Positions 54,157-63,719 of a DNA stretch of 64,000 nucleotides are shown here, piece after piece (positions within the stretch are counted from its first letter, which is position 1; each line of letters opens with the position of its first letter). Made by a program: the position numbers and the translations under genes. Origin of the DNA: Rhizobium sp. TH135 (GTDB lineage: Bacteria; Pseudomonadota; Alphaproteobacteria; Rhizobiales; Rhizobiaceae); contig NZ_PKRP01000002.1 of NCBI RefSeq assembly GCF_002855515.1, positions 310,001-374,000 of the forward strand, given 5' to 3'. The notes beneath the pieces are model-generated. The model had not been told where the DNA came from. It searched no databases and was given only the letters and a program-made list of their open reading frames with translations.

Positions 54157-55941
54157 ATGATGATGACGTACTTCGCGGGCTATGAGGCTCAGGTTGCGCT
54201 TGGGCTGGTGGTCTTGCTCTTTGCGATGTTCGTTTGGGAGAAATATCCGGCCGAAGTGACAGCCTCGGCCGGTGCGGCGCTGTTCATCGTGCTCGGTTTC
54301 GTGCCGACCGACAAGGCGATGGCGGTCTTCTCCAATTCTGCACCGCTGACCATCGCGGCCATGTTCGTCCTGACGGGCGCACTGGTCCGCACAGGGGTGC
54401 TGGAAAGCGTCGCAGGCATCGTTCTCGAACGGGCCAAGACCTATCCGAAGCTGGCGCTCGCCGTCTTCCTGTTGACGGCACTCGCAGCCTCCGCCTTCAT
54501 GAACAATACGCCGGTGGTCCTGGTGCTGATCCCGATCGTGATCCGGCTTGCCGCAGCGCTCGACATCGCCGCCACGCGCCTCCTGATCCCCGTATCCTAT
54601 GCAGCGATCCTGGGTGGCACATTGACCTTGCTCGGCACTTCCACCAGCCTGCTGGTCGATGGCGTCGCGCGCAGCCAGGGCATGGAGCCGTTCTCGATTT
54701 TCGAGATCACGCCGGTCGGTCTCGCTGCGGCCGGGACGGGCATCCTCACAATGCTGGTCCTGGGCAAGTTCCTTCTGCCGGATCGGCGCGAAGAGGGCAG
54801 CGAACTGGCCAGCCAGGATGATGCCGAATACCTCTCGGAACTGACCGTGATGACCGATGGTCCCTTCACCGAAAAAACCATCGGTGAGATCGCGGAATTC
54901 AAGCAGCCCGGTCTGCGGATCGTCGGTCTGCGATCTGAGGGCAATGTTGTTCGCAAGGACGTGCCGTCCCTTAAACTCAAGAAAGGTGACGCGCTGATTG
55001 TGCTTGCCAAGTCCCCCGAGCTGCTCACCTTGAACAACCTCGAAGGGTTGCGGGTCGGGCAACGGCGAGGAACGGCGGGCGACGGCGAGAAGGTTGTCGT
55101 GGAAGCCGTCGTGGCACCCGGCCGCTTCAGCTACGGTACGCTCCTCTCCAGTCTGTCCCTTGGCCGCCGCTTTGGCGTCCGCATCCTGGGTGCCCATCGT
55201 CACCGGCATGTTCCGGGACCCGATCTCGGCAATGTCCGTTTGCGCCCCGCAGACAAATTGCTGCTCGAGGGGACTGCCGAAGCGCTCGACGAACTGTCAC
55301 ACGAAAGCGATCTGGTATCCGTCACCCGCTCGACGGCGCGTGCCTTCCGTCCGACCAAGGCGCCGCTTGCGCTTCTGGCGCTGGGGCTTGTTGTTGTACT
55401 TGCAGCCTTCAACGTCATGGACATTGCGATCCTTGCGATGATCGCTGTCCCGGCCATCCTCATCCTGCGCTGCATCGATGCGGATGAAGCCTGGGGTTCG
55501 ATCGAGGGTGGGATCCTGATCCTCATCTTCGCGATGCTGGTCATCGGCCAGGGTCTGCAGGAGACAGGTGCGGTCACTCTCGTGGTCGATGCGGCCATGC
55601 CGATCATGTCGACGGTGTCGCCCTTTGCCGTCTTGCTTCTCGTCTATGTGCTTGCCTCGACGCTGACGGAATGCGTGACCAACAATGCGGTTGCCGTCAT
55701 TCTGACGCCCATCGTCATCAGCCTCGGACAGCAACTGGGTGTCGAACCGCGGGCACTGGTCGTGGCCGTGATGTTTGGTGCAAGTGCCAGCTTTGCAACG
55801 CCGATCGGCTATCAGACAAACACGCTTGTCTATGGTGCGGGCAACTACCGCTTCAGCGACTTCGTCAAGATCGGACTGCCGATGAACATCATCGTGGGTT
55901 TCGCGTCGTGTTATGCAATCTATCTGTACTATGGTCTCTGA
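54157..55941 (+). CDS. SLC13 (DASS) family permease with TrkA-C domains
   Basis: This is a 594-residue membrane protein with about 11 helices, split by two central RCK_C/TrkA_C domains (about 225-300 and 315-385: FTEKTIGEIAEF, LKKGDALIVLAK, VRLRPADKLLLEG). Transport motifs FMNNTPVVLVLIPIV and TECVTNNAVAVILTPI form the paired SNT-like sodium sites. It probably carries sulfate, a dicarboxylate or another oxyanion with Na+ or H+. Three ATG codons in a row follow the presumed SD-poor leader; 54157 is taken. It is a single-gene unit. Confidence 0.9.
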   Translation: MMMTYFAGYEAQVALGLVVLLFAMFVWEKYPAEVTASAGAALFIVLGFVPTDKAMAVFSNSAPLTIAAMFVLTGALVRTGVLESVAGIVLERAKTYPKLALAVFLLTALAASAFMNNTPVVLVLIPIVIRLAAALDIAATRLLIPVSYAAILGGTLTLLGTSTSLLVDGVARSQGMEPFSIFEITPVGLAAAGTGILTMLVLGKFLLPDRREEGSELASQDDAEYLSELTVMTDGPFTEKTIGEIAEFKQPGLRIVGLRSEGNVVRKDVPSLKLKKGDALIVLAKSPELLTLNNLEGLRVGQRRGTAGDGEKVVVEAVVAPGRFSYGTLLSSLSLGRRFGVRILGAHRHRHVPGPDLGNVRLRPADKLLLEGTAEALDELSHESDLVSVTRSTARAFRPTKAPLALLALGLVVVLAAFNVMDIAILAMIAVPAILILRCIDADEAWGSIEGGILILIFAMLVIGQGLQETGAVTLVVDAAMPIMSTVSPFAVLLLVYVLASTLTECVTNNAVAVILTPIVISLGQQLGVEPRALVVAVMFGASASFATPIGYQTNTLVYGAGNYRFSDFVKIGLPMNIIVGFASCYAIYLYYGL

Positions 55942-56052
55942 GGAGGCCGAAACGGCAAGGTCTGGGATCAGCGCAGCGATCGAACGGAACGCCAGCGCCT
56001 GCGGATCGTTGCGTCCCTTGAGTCCGGCCAGCTATTGCAGAAAGGCGGTATC

Positions 56053-56859
56053 ATGAGGATCCGCGCAGGGTTTCATATCGAATATGAATGCCAGAACGAG
56101 ACGCCGATGCTGCTCGTCCTGAAAATTCACCCATCGCGAGAACGGGATCTCTTTACCGAACAAAACCTCTCCTTTAGCCGCCCGATTTCCCATCGCGACT
56201 ATCTCGATGCCTATGGCAATGCCTGCAGCCGGATCGTGGCGCCGCCCGGCCGGACGGTGATCTCGGCCAATTTCGAGGTGAGCGATAGCGGATTGCCGGA
56301 GTTTCTGCCCGAACAGGCCGTGCAACTCCCGATCCAGGACTTGCCCGATCATGTCTTGGTCTTCCTGCTGGGCAGCCGCTATTGCGACACCGACCGCTTG
56401 GCCGATTTCGCCTGGCAGCAGTTTGCCGAGACGCCTTTGGGCTGGCCGCGGGTGAAAGCCATCTTGGACTTCGTCCACGGCCATCTCGTTTTCGACTATG
56501 ACAGGGCTGACCCGATGCGAACGGCCTATGGCGGCTTTACCGAGCGGACGGGTGTTTGCCGCGATTTCGCGCATCTCACCATCACGCTTTGCCGCTGCCT
56601 GAACATCCCCGCCCGCTACTGCACCGGATACCTCGGCGATATCGGCGTGCCCAGGGATCCGCACCCCATGGATTTCAGCGCCTGGTGCGAGGTCTATCTC
56701 GGCGGCCGCTGGTGGACTGTCGACGCGCGGCACAACAAGCCCCGCATCGGGCGCATCCTGATGGCGAGAGGTCGCGATGCCACCGATGTCGCCCTCTCGA
56801 CCGCATTCGGCCCTGCTACACTCACCCATTTCGAGGTCGTGACGGAAGAGATTGCGTGA
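56053..56859 (+). CDS. Transglutaminase-like family protein
   Basis: This 268-residue protein has an N-terminal beta region (IEYECQNETPMLLVLKIHPSRERDL) and a transglutaminase core. The catalytic Cys lies in TGVCRDFAHL (about residue 173), the His-Asp part in AWCEVYLGGRWWTVDARH. It resembles the SMc4-type bacterial transglutaminase-like peptidases whose substrates are unknown. ATG 56053 is chosen because conserved sequence begins at MRIRAGFHIEY; an in-frame start six codons earlier is possible. Soluble, with no signal peptide. Confidence 0.88.
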   Translation: MRIRAGFHIEYECQNETPMLLVLKIHPSRERDLFTEQNLSFSRPISHRDYLDAYGNACSRIVAPPGRTVISANFEVSDSGLPEFLPEQAVQLPIQDLPDHVLVFLLGSRYCDTDRLADFAWQQFAETPLGWPRVKAILDFVHGHLVFDYDRADPMRTAYGGFTERTGVCRDFAHLTITLCRCLNIPARYCTGYLGDIGVPRDPHPMDFSAWCEVYLGGRWWTVDARHNKPRIGRILMARGRDATDVALSTAFGPATLTHFEVVTEEIA

Positions 56860-56948
56860 CGGGTTACGCAGCGCGTGAGCCGGGCGACCACTGAGCCTCG
56901 ATGAATTCCAGATGCTCTTGCGAGCACTGACAGAAGGAACGTGCCGCC

Positions 56949-58001
56949 ATGTCCATCCAGAGAGCGAGCTTCTATGTGCTGCTTGTCGTCGTGACGGTCG
57001 CTTTCCTGTGGCTTCTCGTTCCCTATTACACGGCCGTGCTCTGGGCCGTTATTCTGGCGATCCTGTTTTTCCCGCTGCACAAGCGCCTGGAGCGCTTTCT
57101 CGGCGGCCGAAGCACCATCGCGGCATTGCTGACGGTCCTTCTTTGCATATGCCTCGTCATCCTGCCGGCACTCGCCCTCTTGGCTTCGCTCGTCCAGGAG
57201 GGGACCAGCCTCTATCAGCGCGTCAGCAGCAATGAGATAGACCTTAATGCGCATCTCCTGCGCCTTCAGTCGGTGCTTCCAACATTCGTCGACGATTGGC
57301 TGAACTCGTTGAAGCTCGGCGGCTTCTCCGAGCTCTGGGCAAAGCTCTCCTCCGGCGTCATGGAGGCGGGGCAGTCGATCGCAGGCGGTGTGTTAAGCTT
57401 CGGGCAGAACACGCTTCAGTTCTTCATCAGCATGGGCCTGATGCTTTATCTCTTGTTCTTCCTGTTTCGCGACGGCGCCTCTTTGGGACGGATGATGCGC
57501 CATTCCATCCCGCTGAGCGACGACTACACGCGGCAGTTCCTCGACAAGTTTGCCGCCGTGGTGCGTGCGACCGTCCGTGGCAATGTCATTATCGCGATCA
57601 TCCAGGGGACCATCGGCGGGATCAGCTTCTGGGCGCTCGGGATCGAGGCTGCACTCTTGTGGGGTGTGGTCATGACCTTCCTGTCGATGCTGCCGGCCGT
57701 CGGCGCCGCGATCGTCTGGATCCCCGCTGCGATCTGGCTTTTCCTTGTCGGCGCATGGATCAAGGGCATCATCATGGTGGTGATCGGCTCCCTCGTTATC
57801 GGCCTGGTCGACAACCTGCTTCGCCCGCCACTGGTGGGGCAAGGGGCAAGGCTTCCGGACTATGTGGTCCTCATATCGACCGTTGGCGGGATCTCGCTGT
57901 TCGGCATCAGTGGTTTCGTCATCGGCCCCTTGATTGCAGCGCTCTTCATTTCCGCCTGGTCGCTGTTCACCCAGCAGCAAACGCAGGCGCCGAAGGCATA
58001 G
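56949..58001 (+). CDS. AI-2E family transporter (PerM-like)
   Basis: This 350-residue membrane protein has about eight helices and the AI-2E_transport layout: two helix pairs, an extended amphipathic region (about 90-140), then TVRGNVIIAIIQGTIGGISFWALGI and LPAVGAAIVWIPAAIWLFLVG. LVDNLLRPPLVGQGARLPDYVVLISTVGGI is a hallmark motif. The family is named for AI-2 export but includes Na+/H+ antiporters and permeases of unknown substrate. SD gaagga. It lies 89 bases after the transglutaminase gene. Confidence 0.9.
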   Translation: MSIQRASFYVLLVVVTVAFLWLLVPYYTAVLWAVILAILFFPLHKRLERFLGGRSTIAALLTVLLCICLVILPALALLASLVQEGTSLYQRVSSNEIDLNAHLLRLQSVLPTFVDDWLNSLKLGGFSELWAKLSSGVMEAGQSIAGGVLSFGQNTLQFFISMGLMLYLLFFLFRDGASLGRMMRHSIPLSDDYTRQFLDKFAAVVRATVRGNVIIAIIQGTIGGISFWALGIEAALLWGVVMTFLSMLPAVGAAIVWIPAAIWLFLVGAWIKGIIMVVIGSLVIGLVDNLLRPPLVGQGARLPDYVVLISTVGGISLFGISGFVIGPLIAALFISAWSLFTQQQTQAPKA

Positions 58002-58046
58002 AATTCGATAGTTCCGACCTGAATCGGACTGTCGTCATTTATAAGC

Positions 58047-58072
58047 GGAACAAAACAAGGGTGATCGCGGTT
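58047..58072 (+). promoter_or_regulatory. EcfG/RpoE2-like general-stress promoter
   Basis: GGAAC (58047-58051) and GGTT (58069-58072) are separated by 17 bases. The EcfG consensus is GGAAC-N16/17-CGTT, so one base of the -10 differs. It lies 134 bases before the first of several small-protein genes. Confidence 0.45.
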
Positions 58073-58205
58073 ACACCTTTTGAACGAAGGTTGCTGTCCT
58101 TGCAATTTTTGATTTAGACGCCATATTGAGTGCAATGACAGCCATTGTAAGGGCGTTGTCATTTTCCGGGCGGCACTCACCCGAGCCCCAACAAAGGAGG
58201 ACGAC

Positions 58206-58451
58206 ATGTCTTCCGACGACATCAAGCAGTCCATCGACAATGCGGACGTCAGCATCATCAGAGATGTGCTGCGACAAACGGGTTTTCAGTTTGAAGAGCC
58301 CATGGCTGAGCTTGACCGGATCGCCGCACGCCATGTCATGGAGCTTTATCAGAAGGGAATTCGGGAGCCCGACCGTCTAATTGCTGCGCTCAGCGCCTGG
58401 GCAACAAGTGTCTCGACAACACGGTATCAATCCAAGTCTGTGGAGATCTAA
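58206..58451 (+). CDS. Small hypothetical protein
   Basis: This is an 81-residue acidic, probably helical protein (SIIRDVLRQTGFQFEEPMAELDRIAARHVMELYQ) with no signal peptide, helix anchor or known motif. A very strong SD (aaaggagg) and a two-base gap to the DUF1488 gene show that it is translated and forms an operon with it. I do not recognise the family. The EcfG-like promoter upstream would make it a general-stress protein; that is inference. Confidence 0.75.
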   Translation: MSSDDIKQSIDNADVSIIRDVLRQTGFQFEEPMAELDRIAARHVMELYQKGIREPDRLIAALSAWATSVSTTRYQSKSVEI

Positions 58452-58453
58452 TC

Positions 58454-58741
58454 ATGACGCTGTCCTTTAACAACCCGACCAGAAGCTATGACGAGCGCCG
58501 CGGTGTCATCCGGTTTATCGGTCACGACGGATTGAACCAGATCCTGTTTCTGTTTCCCGTCGAACTGCTCGATCAGGCTGCTCCGGCGCCGAGACTGCAT
58601 GAGCAGGGCTACCTGATGGCCTTTGATCGGTATCGCACCAAGATCATCGCGATCGCGCAGGCGATGTACAAGCAGAACAACCGATCGATGATCGAACTGG
58701 ACGCGGGTGCGGTAGGTTCGTCCCTTCGCATCGCAAACTGA
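58454..58741 (+). CDS. DUF1488 family protein
   Basis: This 95-residue protein has the DUF1488 pattern: LSFNNPTRSYDERRGVIRFIGHDG at the N-terminus, then ILFLFPVELLDQ and FDRYRTKIIAIAQAMY. It is soluble, of unknown function, and common in rhizobia, often in several copies. It starts two bases after the preceding stop, so the two genes are in one operon. Confidence 0.82.
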   Translation: MTLSFNNPTRSYDERRGVIRFIGHDGLNQILFLFPVELLDQAAPAPRLHEQGYLMAFDRYRTKIIAIAQAMYKQNNRSMIELDAGAVGSSLRIAN

Positions 58742-59167
58742 TTTCAGGCAGGTCACGCATACCCGTGCCTTCGGGCTGAGGAGACGTCCATGCATTTGGA
58801 AATCGTGTTGCCAATCATGAAGACGGAGACCGGCGAACGTCCTGAAGGACGGTTCTTCGCTTCGTCATGGTAGTCCGGCTGAGTTCGAGGTCTGTCGGCT
58901 CGATCACCGATCCGCGCATCCTGTCGGCGCTTCGCAAGCGGTCCACCCACGCGGCTTCCAGTCAGGAGGTCGAGCAAGGCGCGGACGATTTGGCTGAACA
59001 GGCACCGGCTGCCCGGATTGGCGAGCGCAGGACCATGCGGATTGGCTTCTCCTTACCGAACAGGCCGGGTGGTCCGTCACAGGAGATCGCCTTGTCGCGG
59101 TGGGAAAACGAGGGTGGCAGTGCTTCTGAGGCGCGCACACCCCGGACCTCCGCGTTGGAGGTCGACG
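58742..59167 (+). other. Poorly coding gap between small-protein genes
   Basis: These 426 bases hold no convincing gene. A 27-codon frame at 58790-58873 has a gaggag SD. A 105-codon frame at 58867-59184 has GC-rich third positions but no SD, and its product (SITDPRILSALRKR..., MRIGFSLPNRPGG) resembles nothing I know. Either might be a real small gene. An SD (ttggaggt) for the next gene lies at 59153-59160. Confidence 0.4.
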
Positions 59168-59341
59168 ATGGAGAAACACTCTAAAATCGTCGTCCTGGCC
59201 GATGTTCGCTCAAGCCTCGATGCCGCGCGTGCATCCATGCGGAATGTCGTCAAGATCAGGCGTCCGATCGATCCGCGCGAGGTCTGCAGCATTCTCCTGT
59301 TCGCGCACAGGAAACGGCCCTTTCAGACGCCGAAACCATGA
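59168..59341 (+). CDS. Small hypothetical basic protein
   Basis: This is a 57-residue protein, rich in Lys and Arg (MEKHSKIVVLADVRSSLDAA, then VVKIRRPIDPREVCSILLFA). Its existence is supported mainly by a strong ggagg SD at eight bases' spacing and by its place in a run of small genes. No motif is recognised. Charge and size would suit a nucleic-acid-binding or stress protein, but no function can be assigned. Confidence 0.5.
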   Translation: MEKHSKIVVLADVRSSLDAARASMRNVVKIRRPIDPREVCSILLFAHRKRPFQTPKP

Positions 59342-59410
59342 AGGTCCTGATGACCCGGCGATATCCGCCAGCGTTTGCCCCCTGGATCGACCAAGAGAAT
59401 GGAGCTTTGC

Positions 59411-59674
59411 ATGTTTACCCGAACGAAGACCAGGACGGTGCATTTCGATGGCCCTTTCACGCTGGCGGGCCTCGATGGAACCTATCCAGCAGGCGACTAC
59501 CAGGTTCAGGACGATGAAGAACAGATCACCGGCATCTCCTGGCTCGCCTATCGGCGGATCTCAACCGTGATCGAGGTCGTGACCGGCAAGAAGAAGAGCT
59601 TGATCGATATCGATCCCTCCGACCTCGACGCAGCGCTCGAAAAAGACAAGCAGCCGGCCAGCCGGAGAAACTGA
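59411..59674 (+). CDS. Small hypothetical protein
   Basis: This 87-residue protein begins with a beta-rich part (MFTRTKTRTVHFDGPFTLAG) followed by YPAGDYQVQDDEEQITGISWLAYRRISTVIEV. It is soluble and without Cys. ATG 59411 follows ggag. Similar short proteins are seen in rhizobial genomes near DUF1488-type genes, but I do not know a named family. It may belong to the stress-induced set. Confidence 0.7.
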   Translation: MFTRTKTRTVHFDGPFTLAGLDGTYPAGDYQVQDDEEQITGISWLAYRRISTVIEVVTGKKKSLIDIDPSDLDAALEKDKQPASRRN

Positions 59675-59752
59675 TCTCGCCATCTGGCCCGCACCGAAGG
59701 CCGGTAACCGTCGCGTCTGAACTCACCTTTTGCTCACCAATGGAGAACGCCC

Positions 59753-59956
59753 ATGCCCTCTCATCGCTTTACCGTCGGACAGATGGTTCGTCTCGTTACC
59801 ACCAAGGGCCTCTCGCCGGCTGCTGCCGTCACCTACACGATCGAAGCCCCCATGCCGGCTTACCAGAACAGCCCGCAATACCGGCTGTGGAATGCCGAAC
59901 TGCACCAGGGACGCGTCGCCCTGGAGCGGGATCTCGAGGCCGTCGGATCGCTCTGA
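59753..59956 (+). CDS. Small hypothetical protein (VGQxV-type)
   Basis: This 67-residue protein has the pattern H-R-F-T-V-G-Q-M-V-R-L, then TYTIEAPMP, QYRLWNAELHQGRVALERDLE. This resembles a family of very short rhizobial proteins with a small beta barrel-like start (FxVGQxVxL ... Y.I...P....QYRI......ERV..E..L). ATG 59753 has a ggag SD. It is the last small gene before the glycosyltransferase. Function unknown. Confidence 0.72.
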   Translation: MPSHRFTVGQMVRLVTTKGLSPAAAVTYTIEAPMPAYQNSPQYRLWNAELHQGRVALERDLEAVGSL

Positions 59957-60053
59957 TCCCTGAGCCGAGGCGCATGTATCCACGATCTGGACGCGCGTTG
60001 CGCCCCGGCAAATATCGGCGAGATATCGCCACCAAGTTCTGAAGGGAACGCAG

Positions 60054-62333
60054 ATGACAAACCGGACACGTATCGCCTTCATCGGCAATTCCCTTCCGCG
60101 CCAATGCGGGATCGCGACATTCACCAGCGATCTCTCCCAGGCAATGGCCGATGCGGCGGAGCCGATCCGCACGAGCATCGTCGCCGTGACCGACCCCAAG
60201 CAGAGCTATGCCTATCCGGAGGAAGTGATCTTCGAGATCCGTGAAGACGAGATCGAAGATTACGTGACCGCCGCACGCGTGCTCAATGAAGGGCGCTTCG
60301 ATGCCATTTCGCTCCAGCATGAGTTCGGAATCTTCGGCGGCCCTGATGGCGAATTCATCCTCGCGCTCCTCGACAATCTGCGTATCCCTGTTGTCACCAC
60401 CTGCCACACCATCCTCGCCGAACCCACACCCTCGCAACACCGCGTCTTGCAGAAGGTCGCCGCCCACTCCAGCCGTGTCGTCGTCATGGCCGAGAAGGGG
60501 CGCACCCTGCTGACGGAAATCTATGGCGTCGCTCCCCAGAAGATCGATGTCATTGCCCATGGCATTCCCGATCGTCCCTTCCACGATCCTGAGATTGCCA
60601 AGGTCGAGCGCGGTTACGCCGGCCGCCCCGTCATCCTGACATTCGGCCTTCTCTCCCCGAACAAGGGCATCGAGGTGGTCATCGACGCCATGCCGGCGAT
60701 CCTGAAGCAGAGCCCCGACGCGGTGTATGTCGTGCTCGGCGCGACGCATCCGACCCTTCTGCGCACGCAGGGCGACAGCTATCGCGACGGCCTGCGCCAA
60801 CGCACCGAGCGGCTCGGCGTCGATCACGCCGTCCAGTTCCTCAATCGTTTTGTCGACCTGCCGACGCTTCTCGACTTCATCGCCATGAGCGATGTCTACG
60901 TCACGCCTTATCTCGATGAGGCGCAGATGACCTCGGGCACGCTCGCCTATAGCTTCGGCATGGGCAGTGCGGTCGTGTCGACGCCCTATTGGCACGCATG
61001 CGACCTGCTGGCGGATGGCCGAGGCATCCTCGTGCCCTTCGGCGATGCAGCCGCCACCGGCGAGGCAATTGCCTCCCTGCTTGGTGATGATGTTGCAAGG
61101 ACGGCGATGCGGAAGCATGCCTATGACGCCGGCCGGTCAATGATCTGGTCGCATGTTGCCACACTCTATCTCGACAGCATGGCGAAAGCCCGCGCGGCCT
61201 ATCGACCGAAGCTGGTCAGCGATCTGATCTCTTTGCGGATCAAGCGTCCGCCACAGCAGACGGCCCTGAAACTCGGCCATCTGCACACGATGTGCGACGA
61301 TACGGGCATCTTCCAGCATGCTGTGTTCTCGGTCCCGGACCGATCCCACGGCTACTGCGTCGACGACAATGCGCGGGCACTACTTCTGTCTTCGCTGCTG
61401 TCCGCAGTTGGCGAGACTGGCATAGCGGACCGGATGACGGCATCCTTTGCCTCCTTCGTCGAACATGCCTTCAATCCGGATACCGGCCGTTTCCGCAACT
61501 TCATGAGCTTCGATCGCCGCTGGCTCGAAGACGAGGGATCCGAGGACAGTCACGGACGCACGCTTTGGGCGCTCGGAGCCTGCACGCTCTCGGACACCGA
61601 TGCACCTCGTCGTCGCTGGGCGAGTGCCCTCTTCGCGCGGGCCATGACCGCCACGCTCGATTTCCGCTCCCCGCGCGCCTGGGCCTTCACCCTGCTCGGC
61701 CTCAACGACTACTGCACCGCCAACCCGCAAGATGCCCACGCCCGCATGCTGCGCGTCCGGCACGCGGAAAACCTGATGGACCTGGAACGCCGGGTGTCGA
61801 AAGGCGAGCGCCGCTGGTTCGAGGAGGGGCTGTCCTATGAAAATGCCCGCCTGAGCCAGGCCCTGATCATCACGGGTGAGGCGACCAAGGTTTCCGCCTT
61901 CGTCGAGACCGGTGTGGCGACGCTGCAATGGCTCATGACCCAGCAGACGGGGGAGGCAGGCCAGTTCCGCGCTGTCGGCACGGAGGGCTTCTTCGAGATC
62001 GGGCAGGCACCGAAACTGTTCGATCAGCAGCCGGTCGAGGCGACGGCCACCGTGTCAGCCTGTCTCGCTGCCTATGAGGCGACCTCCGACAAGACCTGGA
62101 TCGAGGCTGCCAACAAGGCCTTCGACTGGTTCACCGGCAGCAATGACCACGGCATCTCGCTCGTCGATCCCGAGACGGGCAGTTGCCGGGATGGGCTGCA
62201 TGCCGATCGTCCCAACGAAAACCGGGGGGCGGAATCCGTCCTCTGCTACCTGATCTCCTGCATCGAGATCGGCCGCGCCAACCAGATGCTGCGCCCCGTG
62301 CTTCCGAGGATCGGCGTCAGGCAATTGTCCTGA
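60054..62333 (+). CDS. GT4 glycosyltransferase fused to a helical-toroid domain
   Basis: This 759-residue two-domain protein has an N-terminal GT-B glycosyltransferase of family 4 (about 1-385). It includes GNSLPRQCGIATFTSDLSQA, LTFGLLSPNKGIEVVIDA and the donor-site region SDVYVTPYLDEAQMTSGTLAYSFGMG. A C-terminal alpha/alpha-toroid-like domain (about 400-750: DRSHGYCVDDNARALLLSS, ENRGAESVLCYL) resembles glycoside-processing domains. It forms an operon with the GH130 gene (38 bases downstream) and the AGE epimerase, which points to making and remodelling a mannose-containing glycan or oligosaccharide. The sugar donor is unknown. Confidence 0.85.
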   Translation: MTNRTRIAFIGNSLPRQCGIATFTSDLSQAMADAAEPIRTSIVAVTDPKQSYAYPEEVIFEIREDEIEDYVTAARVLNEGRFDAISLQHEFGIFGGPDGEFILALLDNLRIPVVTTCHTILAEPTPSQHRVLQKVAAHSSRVVVMAEKGRTLLTEIYGVAPQKIDVIAHGIPDRPFHDPEIAKVERGYAGRPVILTFGLLSPNKGIEVVIDAMPAILKQSPDAVYVVLGATHPTLLRTQGDSYRDGLRQRTERLGVDHAVQFLNRFVDLPTLLDFIAMSDVYVTPYLDEAQMTSGTLAYSFGMGSAVVSTPYWHACDLLADGRGILVPFGDAAATGEAIASLLGDDVARTAMRKHAYDAGRSMIWSHVATLYLDSMAKARAAYRPKLVSDLISLRIKRPPQQTALKLGHLHTMCDDTGIFQHAVFSVPDRSHGYCVDDNARALLLSSLLSAVGETGIADRMTASFASFVEHAFNPDTGRFRNFMSFDRRWLEDEGSEDSHGRTLWALGACTLSDTDAPRRRWASALFARAMTATLDFRSPRAWAFTLLGLNDYCTANPQDAHARMLRVRHAENLMDLERRVSKGERRWFEEGLSYENARLSQALIITGEATKVSAFVETGVATLQWLMTQQTGEAGQFRAVGTEGFFEIGQAPKLFDQQPVEATATVSACLAAYEATSDKTWIEAANKAFDWFTGSNDHGISLVDPETGSCRDGLHADRPNENRGAESVLCYLISCIEIGRANQMLRPVLPRIGVRQLS

Positions 62334-62371
62334 CCCGACCCTCCCATGCCCAGAACTCCGAAGGATCTTCC

Positions 62372-63685
62372 TTGCCCCATTCAAGCCTTCTCAATCGGCA
62401 GGCCCTCTATTTGAAGCCTGATCCCACGCGGGTCATCGTTCGCCCTTTCAAACCGTCGACCGAGCCGCGGCATCTCAATCCGCGTGACAAGACGAGGGCC
62501 AACGAAATCGTCGACCGCGTGCTGTCTCTCGACCCGACGGCCACGGCAAACCAGCTGCGCGATATCCTTGCCAATTTCGACGGCCGGCATCGCAATCTGC
62601 TGCGCCAGTTCGAGCTGCGGGCCGATGCCATGGAAGATGCCTTCCAGCACCACCAGCAGTTCAGCCAGCAGGAGCGGCAACTGGTCGGCGCCTATTTCAT
62701 GAACGAATATTCGTTTGAGTCAGCTGCCCTGTTCAACCCGAGCATCGTGCCTCACCCGGATCAATCCGGCATTCCGGATGGCAGCACGCGGGTGATCATC
62801 AGTCTGAGGGCTGTCGGCGAGGGGCATATCTCGTCCCTGACCTTCCGCTCCGGTGTTATCGATCCGAAGGGGGCGGTGACCATAGATGCCCCGACGCGGC
62901 TGGCTGGCCTGCCCGATATCCACGCAAGCGATGGCCTGGCGCCCGCCGGCTGCATCGGGCTTGCCTTCAAGAGCGAAAGCGAACTCAGCGAGCGGGTCAT
63001 CTTCCCGGTCACCGAGGCGCAATCCAACGGCATCGAGGATGCCCGTTTTGTGGCCTTCGATGACGATGGCAAGACGATCTACTTCGCGACCTACACCGCC
63101 TATAGCGGCTCCTCGATCCGCTCGGAGCTTCTCGAGACCACGGATTTCCTCAACTTCACCCTGACGCCGCTCCATGGTCCGGCCGCCCGCAACAAGGGCA
63201 TGGCGCTCTTTCCCCGGAAGATCGACGGGCACTACGCGATGATTGCCAGGCAAGACAGCGAGAACCTGTTCCTGCTCTATTCGGATGATCTGCATCATTG
63301 GGACGAAGGACGGCTGCTGATGAAGCCGGAATTCGCCTGGCAGTTCGTCCAGATCGGCAATTGCGGTTCACCGGTCGAAATCGACGAGGGGTGGCTTCTG
63401 TTCACCCACGGCGTGGGACCGATGCGGCGCTACGCGATCGGCGTGACGCTGCTCGACAAGAACGACCCGAGCATCATCCTGTCGCGCACGGTCGAACCCC
63501 TGCTGCAGCCGGAACCGACGGAGCGGGAAGGCTATGTCCCGAACGTCGTCTACTCCTGCGGTGCCATGCGCCATGGCGATCTGATCGCCCTGCCTTATGC
63601 CGTCTCCGACACCTATTCCAATTTCACCACGATCAAGATCAGCCGGCTTCTGGAGACTATGCGCCCGATTGGCGCGACATCGTGA
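62372..63685 (+). CDS. GH130 family glycoside phosphorylase
   Basis: This 437-residue enzyme starts at TTG 62372, which has an aagga SD. An upstream in-frame stretch overlaps the glycosyltransferase gene. The five-bladed propeller motifs of GH130 are visible: FNPSIVPHPDQSG, SNGIEDARFVAFDDDG, YSGSSIRSELLETTDF, MALFPRKIDGHYAMIARQD and WQFVQIGNCGSPVEIDEGWLLFTHGVG. GH130 enzymes phosphorolyse beta-mannosides to mannose 1-phosphate. Linkage specificity cannot be inferred. It sits between a GT4 fusion and an AGE epimerase. Confidence 0.88.
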   Translation: MPHSSLLNRQALYLKPDPTRVIVRPFKPSTEPRHLNPRDKTRANEIVDRVLSLDPTATANQLRDILANFDGRHRNLLRQFELRADAMEDAFQHHQQFSQQERQLVGAYFMNEYSFESAALFNPSIVPHPDQSGIPDGSTRVIISLRAVGEGHISSLTFRSGVIDPKGAVTIDAPTRLAGLPDIHASDGLAPAGCIGLAFKSESELSERVIFPVTEAQSNGIEDARFVAFDDDGKTIYFATYTAYSGSSIRSELLETTDFLNFTLTPLHGPAARNKGMALFPRKIDGHYAMIARQDSENLFLLYSDDLHHWDEGRLLMKPEFAWQFVQIGNCGSPVEIDEGWLLFTHGVGPMRRYAIGVTLLDKNDPSIILSRTVEPLLQPEPTEREGYVPNVVYSCGAMRHGDLIALPYAVSDTYSNFTTIKISRLLETMRPIGATS

Positions 63686-63719
63686 GCGGCGAGGGGCTTG
63701 GTCCGAAAGGCTCCGGGCC

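Noticed and set aside
59829..61118. A 429-codon minus-strand frame opposite the GT4 gene and the small gene before it
   Set aside because: The plus strand holds recognisable GT4 motifs. The antisense product is low-complexity Arg/Asp/Gly and overlaps two well-supported genes.
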